The position numbers and the translations under genes were made by a program. From a virus: a DNA stretch of 33,450 bases. The stretch spans positions 1 through 33,450 of IMG/VR virus record IMGVR_UViG_3300037104_000145. One strand, written 5' to 3'. Shown one piece after another: positions 6,736 through 12,445 of the stretch. The notes below the pieces were generated by a model, which had not been told where the DNA came from, did no database searches, and was given only the letters and a program-made list of their open reading frames with translations. How positions within the stretch are numbered: position 1 is the stretch's first letter; each line of letters begins with the position of its first letter.

Positions 6736-6962
6736 TGAGAGATTTAGCTGTGTCGGTTGGTCGGATGCTCGGGAACGTAGCGCGGTGGAAGCGTCAGTTG
6801 CTTTGCCATCATGACTACCTCTGGGCGTTCGAGAAAAAGCGCACGTTTCTGCGTTGCGGAAAGTGCAACCACGAAACCCCTGGGTTCGACATGACGGGCA
6901 TCAAGCCCCCGATTCAGAAGTTCGCTGGCGACTCTGCTCGGCACGTGGTCGGGCGTGCGTGA
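6735..6962 (+). CDS. Small zinc-ribbon-like protein
   Basis: The 75 residues start with a basic helix (VGRMLGNVARWKRQLLC), then HHDYLWAFEKKRTFLRCGKCNHETPGF, which has a CxxC plus an upstream C-H-H and looks like a small zinc-binding unit. Proteins with a RCGKCNHETPGF-like segment occur in many bacteria and phages as hypothetical proteins. Start and stop both overlap their neighbours by one or more bases, so translation is coupled. Confidence 0.6.
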   Translation: MRDLAVSVGRMLGNVARWKRQLLCHHDYLWAFEKKRTFLRCGKCNHETPGFDMTGIKPPIQKFAGDSARHVVGRA

Positions 6963-7222
6963 TGGAGTGGACAGACTACGAGGTCGCTAAGGCGCTCCAC
7001 GGGCACCAGTTCAGGCGGGTAACGGCCTGCGATAAGCTCATTCATCCTGCGGATGGTGAGTGCAATTGCGGTTGGCTGGAACGAGTGCAAAACACGTTCC
7101 TGGTGCTTCGCGCTATCCGCTTGGCAGAGCGTAAGGACTGTGAAGCGATTGCGCGGGTAAGCGGCGGCGCCCGTGCTGCCGACATGATTCGGGACAGAGA
7201 CAAAGACGATGACAGACGTTAA
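6962..7222 (+). CDS. Unknown small protein
   Basis: An 86-residue protein starts at the ATG overlapping the previous TGA. It contains several Cys/His residues (ACDKLIHPADGECNCGWLE) that could bind zinc, a helix (FLVLRAIRLAERKDCEAIARV) and a highly charged tail (MIRDRDKDDDRR). No family is recognised. The tail is translated in a region that overlaps the next gene by 14 bases. Confidence 0.6.
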   Translation: MEWTDYEVAKALHGHQFRRVTACDKLIHPADGECNCGWLERVQNTFLVLRAIRLAERKDCEAIARVSGGARAADMIRDRDKDDDRR

Positions 7223-7463
7223 ACCATTTCCCTCACTGTTGGAACGACTCCGCACATGCACATGCCACGAGTCGTATACCAAGCGCAAGATGTGGGACCC
7301 AAATTGCCAGTTTCATAGCGGGCTTCACGCTGAGGCTGCCGACGAAATCGTGGAACTTCAGGCACTCTTGAACCAGACGCTAGACGAGTTGGATGCATGG
7401 AAGCGCGTAGCTACGCGGATTGCCAGAGTTTTGGCAGTTTACCAAACCATGTCGCCAAACTAA
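7209..7463 (+). CDS. Unknown small protein with C-terminal coiled coil
   Basis: The 84-residue protein overlaps the previous gene. The first half has cysteines and histidines (LRTCTCHESY, PNCQFHSGLH), a possible metal site. The second half is a helix with heptad spacing (EAADEIVELQALLNQTLDELDAWKRVA). It is the last gene of the operon that starts at 5363; a new early promoter lies 25 bases after its stop. Confidence 0.6.
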   Translation: MTDVKPFPSLLERLRTCTCHESYTKRKMWDPNCQFHSGLHAEAADEIVELQALLNQTLDELDAWKRVATRIARVLAVYQTMSPN

Positions 7464-7487
7464 ATTCTGCTCTCGGGCATTTTCCTC

Positions 7488-7516
7488 TTGACAATGCCCG
7501 GCACTTATGAGATAAT
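7488..7516 (+). promoter_or_regulatory. Early sigma70-type promoter
   Basis: TTGACA at 7488-7493, a 17-base spacer and GATAAT at 7511-7516, with the extended context TATGAGATAAT. From -35 to mid-spacer it is nearly the same as the promoter at 5328 (both contain TGCCCGGCA). Expected start is near 7523, which leaves an 88-base leader before the ATG at 7611. Confidence 0.75.
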
Positions 7517-7522
7517 AGTTCA

Positions 7523-7610
7523 AGAGTTGAGGGAGACACAAAGACACTCCCCGAAAATGACAAGTCCGACGCATGATGCTGCCGGACAATGTTCGAAGGA
7601 GAACGTTACT
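7523..7610 (+). promoter_or_regulatory. Structured 5' leader
   Basis: The leader can form two hairpins: GGGAG at about 7531 with CTCCC about 16 bases later, and GTCCG with CGGAC enclosing GCATGATGCT (about 7565-7586). A ribosome binding site GAAGGAG precedes ATG 7611. The same GCATGATGCT occurs in the leader of the gene at 11145, also inside a hairpin, so it may be a shared control element. Confidence 0.4.
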
Positions 7611-7883
7611 ATGGTTCGCAAGTTTGCACAGATTATCAAGCTGATGGAGTCGAAGGGTGGGCGCGTGGAAGTCACGGACCCGGATCTCGCGGCTATCCTC
7701 GGCGATGCCCTCTACCGCGTGGCGTCCTACATTTGGGACATCAAGCACTACGCTGGTCTGGAGGTGAAGGCGATTCGTAACGGCCGCAAGGTGGTTGCTT
7801 ACGAACTCGTCGCAACGGCGTCCGCTCCTGCGGATGCTACAGTTTCGGCTGCGACTGACGGCGCGGCCGACGTGACGGCGTAG
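7611..7883 (+). CDS. Small winged-helix-like protein
   Basis: The ATG at 7611 has a strong GAAGGAG site eight bases upstream. The 90 residues begin VRKFAQIIKLMESKGGRVEVTDPDLAAILG, then ALYRVASYIWDIKHYAGLEVKAIRNGRKVVAYELV, a helix-helix-strand order typical of a winged helix (recognition helix near RVASYIWDIKHYA and wing near RNGRKVVAYEL). An alanine/threonine-rich tail ends it. It resembles in plan the protein at 11145, and both have structured leaders. It is probably an early DNA-binding regulator, inferred from fold only. Confidence 0.65.
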   Translation: MVRKFAQIIKLMESKGGRVEVTDPDLAAILGDALYRVASYIWDIKHYAGLEVKAIRNGRKVVAYELVATASAPADATVSAATDGAADVTA

Positions 7884-7889
7884 TTCTTT

Positions 7890-7906
7890 GCGGGGTGGCT
7901 CCCCGC
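7890..7906 (+). terminator. Short GC-rich hairpin
   Basis: GCGGGG - TGGCT - CCCCGC directly follows the gene ending at 7883. There is no T run after it, so on its own it is a weak terminator or an RNA-stabilising hairpin. Confidence 0.45.
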
Positions 7907-7916
7907 TGTCGTCACA

Positions 7917-7960
7917 GGGGTGCCGCGGGTTCTCTCCCCCGCCGCACCCCATCCTTTTCT
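7917..7960 (+). terminator. Strong rho-independent-type terminator
   Basis: A 13-base stem with one mismatch (7917-7929 with 7938-7950, rich in G and C) and an 8-base loop is followed by ATCCTTTTCT. It ends the transcript from the promoter at 7488 and marks the left border of the non-coding block. Confidence 0.65.
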
Positions 7961-8088
7961 CAGAACACTATGGCACTCGCACAGTTCAAACGAATCCTTC
8001 CGCCGCTACCTCCCCGCGATATTCAAGAGAAGGTCGGGGCCTCTCCCGCCGTTCGCTGTTTAAGGACGCACCTGGCGCGGGAAATCGG

Positions 8089-8160
8089 GAGCGAAAGCGA
8101 AGCGAAAGCGAAAGTCCTGAAATGCTTAGGAAACCGGCAAAAGCGAAGCAAAAGCGAAAG
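8089..8160 (+). repeat. AGCGAAAG repeat cluster (iteron-like)
   Basis: GCGAAAG occurs at 8091, 8102, 8108 and 8154, with near copies (GCGAAG) at 8097 and 8143. Reverse-complement copies (TTTCGCT, CTTCGC) follow at 8311, 8322 and 8349. The spacing is irregular, so this is not a CRISPR array. Iterons of a replication origin or binding sites for a regulator are both possible. Confidence 0.5.
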
Positions 8161-8354
8161 TCCCTCTAGGATGGGTTCCTACAGCGTCCCTTGCGGAATG
8201 ATACAGAGTGCGACCGACCCTTCTGGACCCCCACCAGCCCGATGGTAGCGCGTCGTTAGAGTCAGAATCGGGGGTCAGACCGAGTGTTCGGCAGCGTCAG
8301 AGCGACTTTTCTTCGCTTTCCTTTCGCTTTTGGAAACTCTGCCGACCTTTTCGC

Positions 8355-8383
8355 TTGACTCTGGACCCTCGGCATGAGATACT
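8355..8383 (+). promoter_or_regulatory. Early sigma70-type promoter, leaderless
   Basis: TTGACT at 8355-8360, a 17-base spacer and GATACT at 8378-8383, in the context CATGAGATACT. The -10 box ends seven bases before ATG 8391 and no ribosome binding site lies between, so the mRNA should begin at or one base before the start codon. Confidence 0.7.
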
Positions 8384-8390
8384 AGACTCC

Positions 8391-8978
8391 ATGCGATACA
8401 TCTGTTCAACGGCAAACCAAGACGAGGTCAACGCGGACCTTCGTGCTCGATTCGGTGAGACTGTCACGCGGCAGGAAATCATGGCGTGGCGGGACGAGAC
8501 GGGCATTGACCCTCGCTGGATTCGGAAGGGAAGCGCCTGCAACATCGGCCGCGGACTCTACCGGATTCCTGGTGGAGATGGAACCGCGGTTGCTCCTTCT
8601 GTTCCCGCGCCGAGAATGGCAAAGCGAGAGAAGGCAAGCTCTGACTCTGAGGATTCCCGCTCCGTCATTCCGTCGCCGTTTGACGATGACACTTACGACG
8701 AGGAACCTGCCGAGGAAACTCCTGAGGCGCCCAAGAAGCGTGGTCGGAAGCCCAAGGTGGTTGAAGAGGACAAGCTGGCGGGCCGCGGACTGGACGCGGC
8801 AGGGGAAATCCCTAAGCCCGTCTTCGTTCATGCGTGGATTTGTGATGCGCGAGTGGACAAGAAGTGCCCCGGTCGTCGTCCTGACTTTGCGCGGGGACCG
8901 GACGATGGTCCGCCCATCTGTGACTGTGGAAGCACGATGAGCCGGCATTCTTGGGCACCGAGCAAAAAGCTGTTCTAG
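8391..8978 (+). CDS. DNA-binding-type protein with AT-hook and zinc-like end, leaderless gene
   Basis: The start is ATG 8391, placed at the predicted transcript start. The 195 residues have three parts: an N-terminal helix-turn-helix-like domain (about 1-65, TRQEIMAWRDETGIDPRWIRK), an acidic linker with DSEDSR and DDDTYDEEPAEETPE followed by the AT-hook-like KKRGRKPK (about 125), and a C-terminus with several cysteines (WICDARVDKKCPGR, ICDCGS) that may bind zinc. The combination points to an early DNA-binding regulator. It lies immediately beside the repeat block, whose repeats it might bind. No named family is recognised. Confidence 0.65.
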   Translation: MRYICSTANQDEVNADLRARFGETVTRQEIMAWRDETGIDPRWIRKGSACNIGRGLYRIPGGDGTAVAPSVPAPRMAKREKASSDSEDSRSVIPSPFDDDTYDEEPAEETPEAPKKRGRKPKVVEEDKLAGRGLDAAGEIPKPVFVHAWICDARVDKKCPGRRPDFARGPDDGPPICDCGSTMSRHSWAPSKKLF

Positions 8979-8984
8979 AGGATT

Positions 8985-9013
8985 CTAAATAGTGGGTACT
9001 GAGAGTGCCCACT
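8985..9013 (+). promoter_or_regulatory. Late promoter overlapping a start-blocking hairpin
   Basis: CTAAATA lies at 8985-8991. Bases 8991-8999 (AGTGGGTAC) pair with 9005-9013 (GTGCCCACT) around a five-base loop, and the hairpin ends directly at ATG 9014. RNA reading through from upstream would form the whole hairpin. RNA starting at the late promoter (about 8997) would lack most of the 5' arm and leave the start free. Confidence 0.55.
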
Positions 9014-9271
9014 ATGAATACTGACGAACAGACCCAAGTCCGCGACCTCCTGAACGAGGCTCCGACCAGCTATACGGTGACACCACTCCACAACCATACG
9101 GTGATGGTGAACTACTATGCGATCACGCCTCGCAAGTCTCGGGCGAGATTCAATCGCACAGTGAGTCTTACCCAGTTGCGGGGAGCGCAGAGTGAGACTG
9201 CCGTTTTGTATTACCTGAAGTCGCTGCATCCAAGCTGTGACATCATGATTATGAACATCGAATTCCGGTAG
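9014..9271 (+). CDS. Unknown small protein
   Basis: The likely start is ATG 9014; a GTG at 9005 is in frame but lies in the 3' arm of a hairpin. The product has 85 residues: an N-terminal helix, a beta-rich middle (SYTVTPLHNHTVMVNYYAIT), a basic stretch (PRKSRARFNRTV) and a hydrophobic end (CDIMIMNIEFR). No family is recognised. The CTAAATA motif and hairpin upstream suggest late expression with read-through translation blocked. Confidence 0.6.
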   Translation: MNTDEQTQVRDLLNEAPTSYTVTPLHNHTVMVNYYAITPRKSRARFNRTVSLTQLRGAQSETAVLYYLKSLHPSCDIMIMNIEFR

Positions 9272-9282
9272 AACGAGGACAT

Positions 9283-9576
9283 ATGCCAAAACTTACAGCA
9301 CGTCGTTTACTCCATGCTCTGAATGAAGCCAAGCGTCCCGCGGCTCCGCCTCTGAATATGGACAAGTGGCGTATCCAGATTCGGGACATCCGCAACCAGT
9401 TGATCAAGCTCCGCGATAAGACCGAGGATGAGGGAGAACGGGTTGACGCTGCGCTATATGATGACGAAATCTTGACGGCAAAGGATACAGCGCGGTTGAA
9501 TACACTTCAAGACCGTGTTGAGATGGCGGTTGACGCGATTGCTGAGGCCATCAACCAGTTGGACACGATCCTGTAA
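9283..9576 (+). CDS. Unknown helical protein
   Basis: A 97-residue protein, with GAGG before its ATG, lies 12 bases after the previous gene. It opens with a basic, alanine-rich stretch (LTARRLLHALNEAKRPAAPP) and is otherwise helical and charged (IRDIRNQLIKLRDKTEDEGERVDAALYDDE), so it is probably a small bundle or coiled coil. Its end converges with, and overlaps by 26 bases, the HNH gene on the other strand. The function is unknown. Confidence 0.6.
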   Translation: MPKLTARRLLHALNEAKRPAAPPLNMDKWRIQIRDIRNQLIKLRDKTEDEGERVDAALYDDEILTAKDTARLNTLQDRVEMAVDAIAEAINQLDTIL

Positions 9577-10078
9577 GCCGTTTAGCAGCTTCTCGTCGTT
9601 TTGCGGCTTCGCTCATTCGTTGTCTGGTTTCACGGGAGAGTGTGTGGTGCTTGCCCAGTGCGTGATTATTTCCGCGTTGGGCAAGAGCATTTTTCAGTTT
9701 GTGTTCTTCAGTTTGGATATGACCCAGTGAGCTTTTATTGCCTAGATGTGCGATTCGCATTTTGCGTTTAGTTTCTTCGGATGCTTTCTTCCCCAATGCG
9801 GCTTCGCGGAGTTTTTGTTTGGTTGCTTCGGTTTTAGGCCGTCGTAGATATTCTGACCACGCAGCTTCTTGTTCTGCGGTGCGGCCAGACAGTCCGAGCC
9901 AAGCGATTTTATCTTGGATGCGGCCATATTGTTCGTAGAGCAACCGATGAGCTTCGGCATGTTCCGCTACTGGCAAACGAACGATGTTGGATGAGTCATT
10001 TGTGCCACCGGCGTGTTTAGGTATGATGTGGTGTTTGTGGAGAATCATATGCGTATAATGGCTATGGCCGACCTTCAT
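9551..10078 (-). CDS. HNH homing endonuclease with NUMOD3 repeats
   Basis: The enzyme should cut DNA at a specific site and spread its own gene. The N-terminus has the HNH pattern (LHKHHIIPKHAGG then N..N, and H at AEHAEAHRLL). The C-terminal half has NUMOD3-type DNA-binding repeats, seen as GKKASEETKRKMRIAHLGNKSS and SRETRQRMSEAAKRREA. At 175 residues it fits free-standing phage HNH enzymes. The start at 10078 is favoured because a late-type CATAAATA lies about 21 bases upstream; an alternative ATG at 10048 abuts the phosphatase start. It overlaps both neighbours, so it is inserted between convergent and divergent genes. Confidence 0.8.
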   Translation of the reverse strand: MKVGHSHYTHMILHKHHIIPKHAGGTNDSSNIVRLPVAEHAEAHRLLYEQYGRIQDKIAWLGLSGRTAEQEAAWSEYLRRPKTEATKQKLREAALGKKASEETKRKMRIAHLGNKSSLGHIQTEEHKLKNALAQRGNNHALGKHHTLSRETRQRMSEAAKRREAAKRLTGSCPTG

Positions 10079-10687
10079 GGTCGACTACCCGACTTGTCTA
10101 TTTATGAAAATATCGATTGTCTCCTCATCGCCGGGGATCTCTGTCCCGATTTTACCGACCAGTGGGACCCAGGCATCATGCGGGTCAGACAGACCGAATG
10201 GTTGCAAGAGGATTATGCGGAGTGGGAAAAGACTGTGCCCGCGAAGCACATCTTCATGACTCCGGGTAACCATGACTGGATTACCTGCCTCCCCGATGGG
10301 CTGCGGACCAAGCTGTTCATTGACGCGGGCTGTGAGCTTGGCGGCAAGAGCTTTTGGTTCACACCCTGGATCAATCCGTTCGGTAGCTGGAACTACATGC
10401 TCGACCGCAAACAACGGAAGGAACGCTTTGCCGAAATTCCTAAAGGGTTGGATGTGCTCGTGTCGCACTCTCCCGCGCTAGATATGCTTGATAAGACCTA
10501 CAGTGGAATTCGGGCGGGGTGCCCGGAGCTTCGCCAAGCCATTTATCGCGCTCAACCAAAGGTCTGTGTCTTCGGGCACATTCATGAGGGACAGCGGGAC
10601 AGTCGGGAAGGCAAACTCGGGGAAACTCGGATGCTGAATGTTGCCATGTGGAGTGCCCAATGGGAACCCACGGCATTTGAGTTGTAG
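10049..10687 (+). CDS. Calcineurin-like metallophosphatase
   Basis: The ATG at 10049 has GGAG six bases upstream. The 212 residues carry the metal-binding motifs of the family in order: ADLHG (residues 6-10), AGDLCP (about 28-33), PGNHDW (about 72-77), SHSPALD and GHIHEGQ. Two metal ions and a phosphoester substrate are expected, with the cytoplasm as its place. It resembles the small MPPED/UPF0046-like group, whose substrates (cyclic nucleotides or phosphoproteins) are not fixed. In a phage it could act on nucleotides or RNA ends. Its start codon lies back to back with a possible start of the HNH gene, sharing CATATG. Confidence 0.85.
   Translation: MRIMAMADLHGRLPDLSIYENIDCLLIAGDLCPDFTDQWDPGIMRVRQTEWLQEDYAEWEKTVPAKHIFMTPGNHDWITCLPDGLRTKLFIDAGCELGGKSFWFTPWINPFGSWNYMLDRKQRKERFAEIPKGLDVLVSHSPALDMLDKTYSGIRAGCPELRQAIYRAQPKVCVFGHIHEGQRDSREGKLGETRMLNVAMWSAQWEPTAFEL
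10099..10106 (-). promoter_or_regulatory. Candidate late promoter (CATAAATA) for HNH gene
   Basis: On the minus strand CATAAATA matches the T4 late TATAAATA in seven of eight bases, lies inside the phosphatase coding region and ends 21 bases before the HNH start at 10078. The start of transcription is expected near 10093. Confidence 0.5.
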
Positions 10688-10742
10688 ATAGTTGTGGTCT
10701 AAGTATAGGCTAACGATTCGTTACCTCAAACAGGAGACTCCT

Positions 10743-10994
10743 ATGTTCTCAACGTTCTGGACGATTATCAGTATCGGCGCCGTGGTGCTTGTAGCACTTT
10801 TCATCTTGGCAGCATTCTTGAGCAAGAAGCTCAAGGGCTTGGTAGAGCTTTTCAATGAGTTGAAGGCTGCTATCGGAGTTATCCATGATGCAGTGTCAAA
10901 GAAGGATAACCCACCGGCACCGACCGCACCGACGACTGGTGGAACAAGCGGTGGTGCGAATGCAACGCCTGACGGCAACATTCAGAAGTCATAA
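10743..10994 (+). CDS. Small single-pass membrane protein
   Basis: ATG 10743 has AGGAG six bases upstream. The 83 residues have one N-terminal membrane helix (residues 5-27, FWTIISIGAVVLVALFILAA), a basic lysine stop (SKKLKG), a short helix (LVELFNELKAAIGVIHDAV), and a flexible proline/threonine/glycine tail (PPAPTAPTTGGTSGG). The plan is that of a membrane anchor with a cytoplasmic helix. The function is unknown; a holin-like or envelope role is possible but has no direct support. Confidence 0.6.
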   Translation: MFSTFWTIISIGAVVLVALFILAAFLSKKLKGLVELFNELKAAIGVIHDAVSKKDNPPAPTAPTTGGTSGGANATPDGNIQKS

Positions 10995-11027
10995 GTTGCC
11001 AGTGTGACAGTTTGCCGAAAATAGTTG

Positions 11028-11056
11028 TTGACAATGACCCGGCAAGCTGCTATACT
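11028..11056 (+). promoter_or_regulatory. Early sigma70-type promoter
   Basis: TTGACA at 11028-11033, a 17-base spacer containing ACCCGGCA, and TATACT at 11051-11056. The predicted start is near 11063, giving a leader of about 80 bases before ATG 11145. The -35 and spacer start resemble the promoters at 5328 and 7488. Confidence 0.75.
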
Positions 11057-11062
11057 TACTTC

Positions 11063-11144
11063 TGTTGATTCGGATATCGTGTGTTCTGACGCCGCATGAT
11101 GCTCCGTGGTAGAGTTGCGTCATCATCGATGAGGACAGTGAAAC
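11063..11144 (+). promoter_or_regulatory. Structured 5' leader
   Basis: TGACGC at 11088-11093 pairs with GCGTCA at 11117-11122, enclosing GCATGATGCT. The same ten bases occur in the leader at 7523-7610, also in a stem-loop context. GAGGA lies about ten bases before ATG 11145. This may be a site for a shared RNA-binding regulator. Confidence 0.4.
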
Positions 11145-11456
11145 ATGGGTTATAGCAATTGGGTGAATATGAACACGCGCATTCTTCGTGCGCTCAAGAC
11201 GGGTCAGGACTTCACAGCGAATCAGCTTCGCTCGAAGTTCGGGATTCGGCGCGTGAGCGACCGCATCAGCGACATTCGGAAGGCCGGATACGCGGTGTAT
11301 CTCAACGCGAAGACGACTGCCAACGGCGAAAAGATCAAGGTCTATCGTCTCGGCACGCCCCGTCGCGCTGACGTTGTTCGCGCACAGTTCGTTGCTCAGA
11401 ACGGGTTTGAACCGTATGAGTATGAAGTGGCGGACCGTCTCGCTTTCGTGAAGTAA
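11145..11456 (+). CDS. Winged-helix DNA-binding protein
   Basis: The 103 residues show a helix-turn-helix with wing: helix 1 NTRILRALKTGQ, helix 2 TANQLRSKFGI, recognition helix RRVSDRISDIRKAGYAVYL, then a wing ANGEKIKVYRLG. T4-like cyanophages and related phages carry similar small HTH proteins. It has its own early promoter and a structured leader with GCATGATGCT, so it is probably an early transcription regulator. DNA target and partner are unknown. Confidence 0.75.
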   Translation: MGYSNWVNMNTRILRALKTGQDFTANQLRSKFGIRRVSDRISDIRKAGYAVYLNAKTTANGEKIKVYRLGTPRRADVVRAQFVAQNGFEPYEYEVADRLAFVK

Positions 11457-11576
11457 AGCTCTGCACGGGCGCAAGCCTGTTGCTCTCTCAAGGACTGATG
11501 CCTCTTGAGAAGAACGAAATGGCATTCGGGTTTTTGTTGCGAAACGGAATAGCGCAATCCCGCTCTATATGGCGAT

Positions 11577-11602
11577 ACTCGGTAGCCTGTTCCCGACCGA
11601 GT
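11577..11602 (+). terminator. Possible terminator hairpin
   Basis: ACTCGGT pairs exactly with ACCGAGT across a 12-base loop, followed by GTTTCTAT. The T tract is short, so termination would be weak. Confidence 0.35.
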
Positions 11603-11746
11603 GTTTCTATCTGACGCTACTGTTGTAGTAAGGAGAAGCTAGTATGTTGTACCCTTTTAGTTAAGATAGAATAGTAAAGTGCGTAGGGAAGACCTGCAAG
11701 CACGGTGAACCAAATAGTGCCGAAACCGTTTCGTGGTGAGGCCAGC

Positions 11747-11775
11747 TTGACTCCTGTGATGTTCTGTGAGACAAT
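11747..11775 (+). promoter_or_regulatory. Early sigma70-type promoter, leaderless
   Basis: TTGACT at 11747-11752, a 17-base spacer and GACAAT at 11770-11775, in the context TGTGAGACAAT. The -10 box ends six bases before ATG 11782, with no ribosome binding site between, so a leaderless mRNA is expected, as at 5363 and 8391. Confidence 0.7.
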
Positions 11776-11781
11776 GCTTGC

Positions 11782-12150
11782 ATGATTAATCTGTTCGTGG
11801 ACGACGTTCGTGTGTGCCCATATGTGGGATGGGTGACTGCCAGGACTATTGAGGCTGCCAAAAAGTGGCTGAAGGCAGGAGCCGTCGAGCATCTGTCGTT
11901 GGACCACGACATGGGAGCTTGCCAGGAGTGCATTGATGCCCGCCGAGATGTGGGCGACATGCTGACGCCGGAGACGACGTTTGTATCGTGGTGCCCACAC
12001 GCCGAGGACGGGACTAAACTAGTTCACTGGATGATTGAGACCGGGCACTGGTCTGTGATCAAGCCAACCGTTCATAGTGCGAACCCGGTCGGTGCTGCTC
12101 GTATGCGCGGCATGATTGACCGCTATTGGGTGGAGCATGAGAGTTCATAA
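11782..12150 (+). CDS. cREC-type receiver-domain protein, leaderless gene
   Basis: The 122 residues match the pattern of the cyclic-phosphate processing receiver domain (cREC): NLFVDDVRVCP at the N-terminus, a W-x-x-ART helix start, then EHLSLDHDMG. The acidic pair DD and the LDHD motif take the place of the phosphoacceptor pocket in ordinary receiver domains. Comparative work has proposed that this family acts on cyclic phosphate ends of RNA or nucleotides, so a role in RNA repair or in countering an RNA-cutting defence is possible but unproven. The start is fixed by the promoter at 11747, which should give a leaderless message. The next gene overlaps by 14 bases. Confidence 0.7.
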   Translation: MINLFVDDVRVCPYVGWVTARTIEAAKKWLKAGAVEHLSLDHDMGACQECIDARRDVGDMLTPETTFVSWCPHAEDGTKLVHWMIETGHWSVIKPTVHSANPVGAARMRGMIDRYWVEHESS

Positions 12151-12445
12151 TGGAACGCCGAATCATACTGCGTCAAGTATCTGCCATACTTGCGGCAACA
12201 GTCAGCACATCCAAGGCACGTTACTGAGCGAGGACGTAGTGCTCTGCCACTCGCGGGGTTGTAGTCCGCCAGTTCGTGTGACATGGAAAGTGACCATGTG
12301 CAACGATTACGAGGACAAACGGGAACCCGCGCTCTGGCAGATGGAAAAGGTTGCCTGGCGTTTCTCGGTGGACAACAAGAAGAAGACCGCGGGTTTCGTT
12401 GACCCGAAAAAGTGGAAGGAAAAGGGGAACGAACCGGATGATTAA
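12137..12445 (+). CDS. Zinc-ribbon-like small protein
   Basis: The likely start is ATG 12137, overlapping the cREC gene end. The 102 residues have CHTCG near residue 16 and CHSRGC about 21 residues later, a likely zinc ribbon, followed by a charged part (DNKKKTAGFVDPKKWKEKG). A later ATG at 12298 is a possible alternative start that would omit the zinc part. No family is recognised. It overlaps the endonuclease VII-type gene by eight bases. Confidence 0.55.
   Translation: MRVHNGTPNHTASSICHTCGNSQHIQGTLLSEDVVLCHSRGCSPPVRVTWKVTMCNDYEDKREPALWQMEKVAWRFSVDNKKKTAGFVDPKKWKEKGNEPDD

Larger units (their letters stand above)
7884..8390. other. Non-coding block with hairpins and clustered repeats
   Basis: No convincing gene is seen in these 507 bases. 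The left part has two GC-rich hairpins (7890-7906 and 7917-7950). The middle has AGCGAAAG-type repeats on the + strand at about 8089-8160, and the same motif in inverted orientation at about 8311-8355, just before an early promoter. The ten-base GCGAAAGTCC occurs twice (8108 and 8154). The layout could be a replication origin or a regulatory RNA region. Confidence 0.5.
11457..11781. other. Non-coding stretch with hairpins and a mini-ORF
   Basis: No gene of normal size is seen. There is a hairpin CTCAAG/CTTGAG at about 11490-11512, a T run (GGGTTTTTG) at about 11528 and a second stem at 11577-11602. AAGGAG at 11630-11635 precedes a six-codon frame from ATG 11643 (MLYPFS). The stretch ends in the early promoter at 11747. 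A small RNA or a leader peptide is possible. Confidence 0.4.

Noticed and set aside
7970-8248. Possible 92-residue gene from ATG 7970 in the non-coding block
   Set aside because: No ribosome site, a composition set by the AGCGAAAG repeats (Ser/Glu/Lys/Arg strings), and it crosses the repeat cluster. A non-coding role is more likely.
8089-8360. CRISPR-like array
   Set aside because: Repeats are only 7-10 bases, irregularly spaced and in both orientations, with no unique spacers of constant length.
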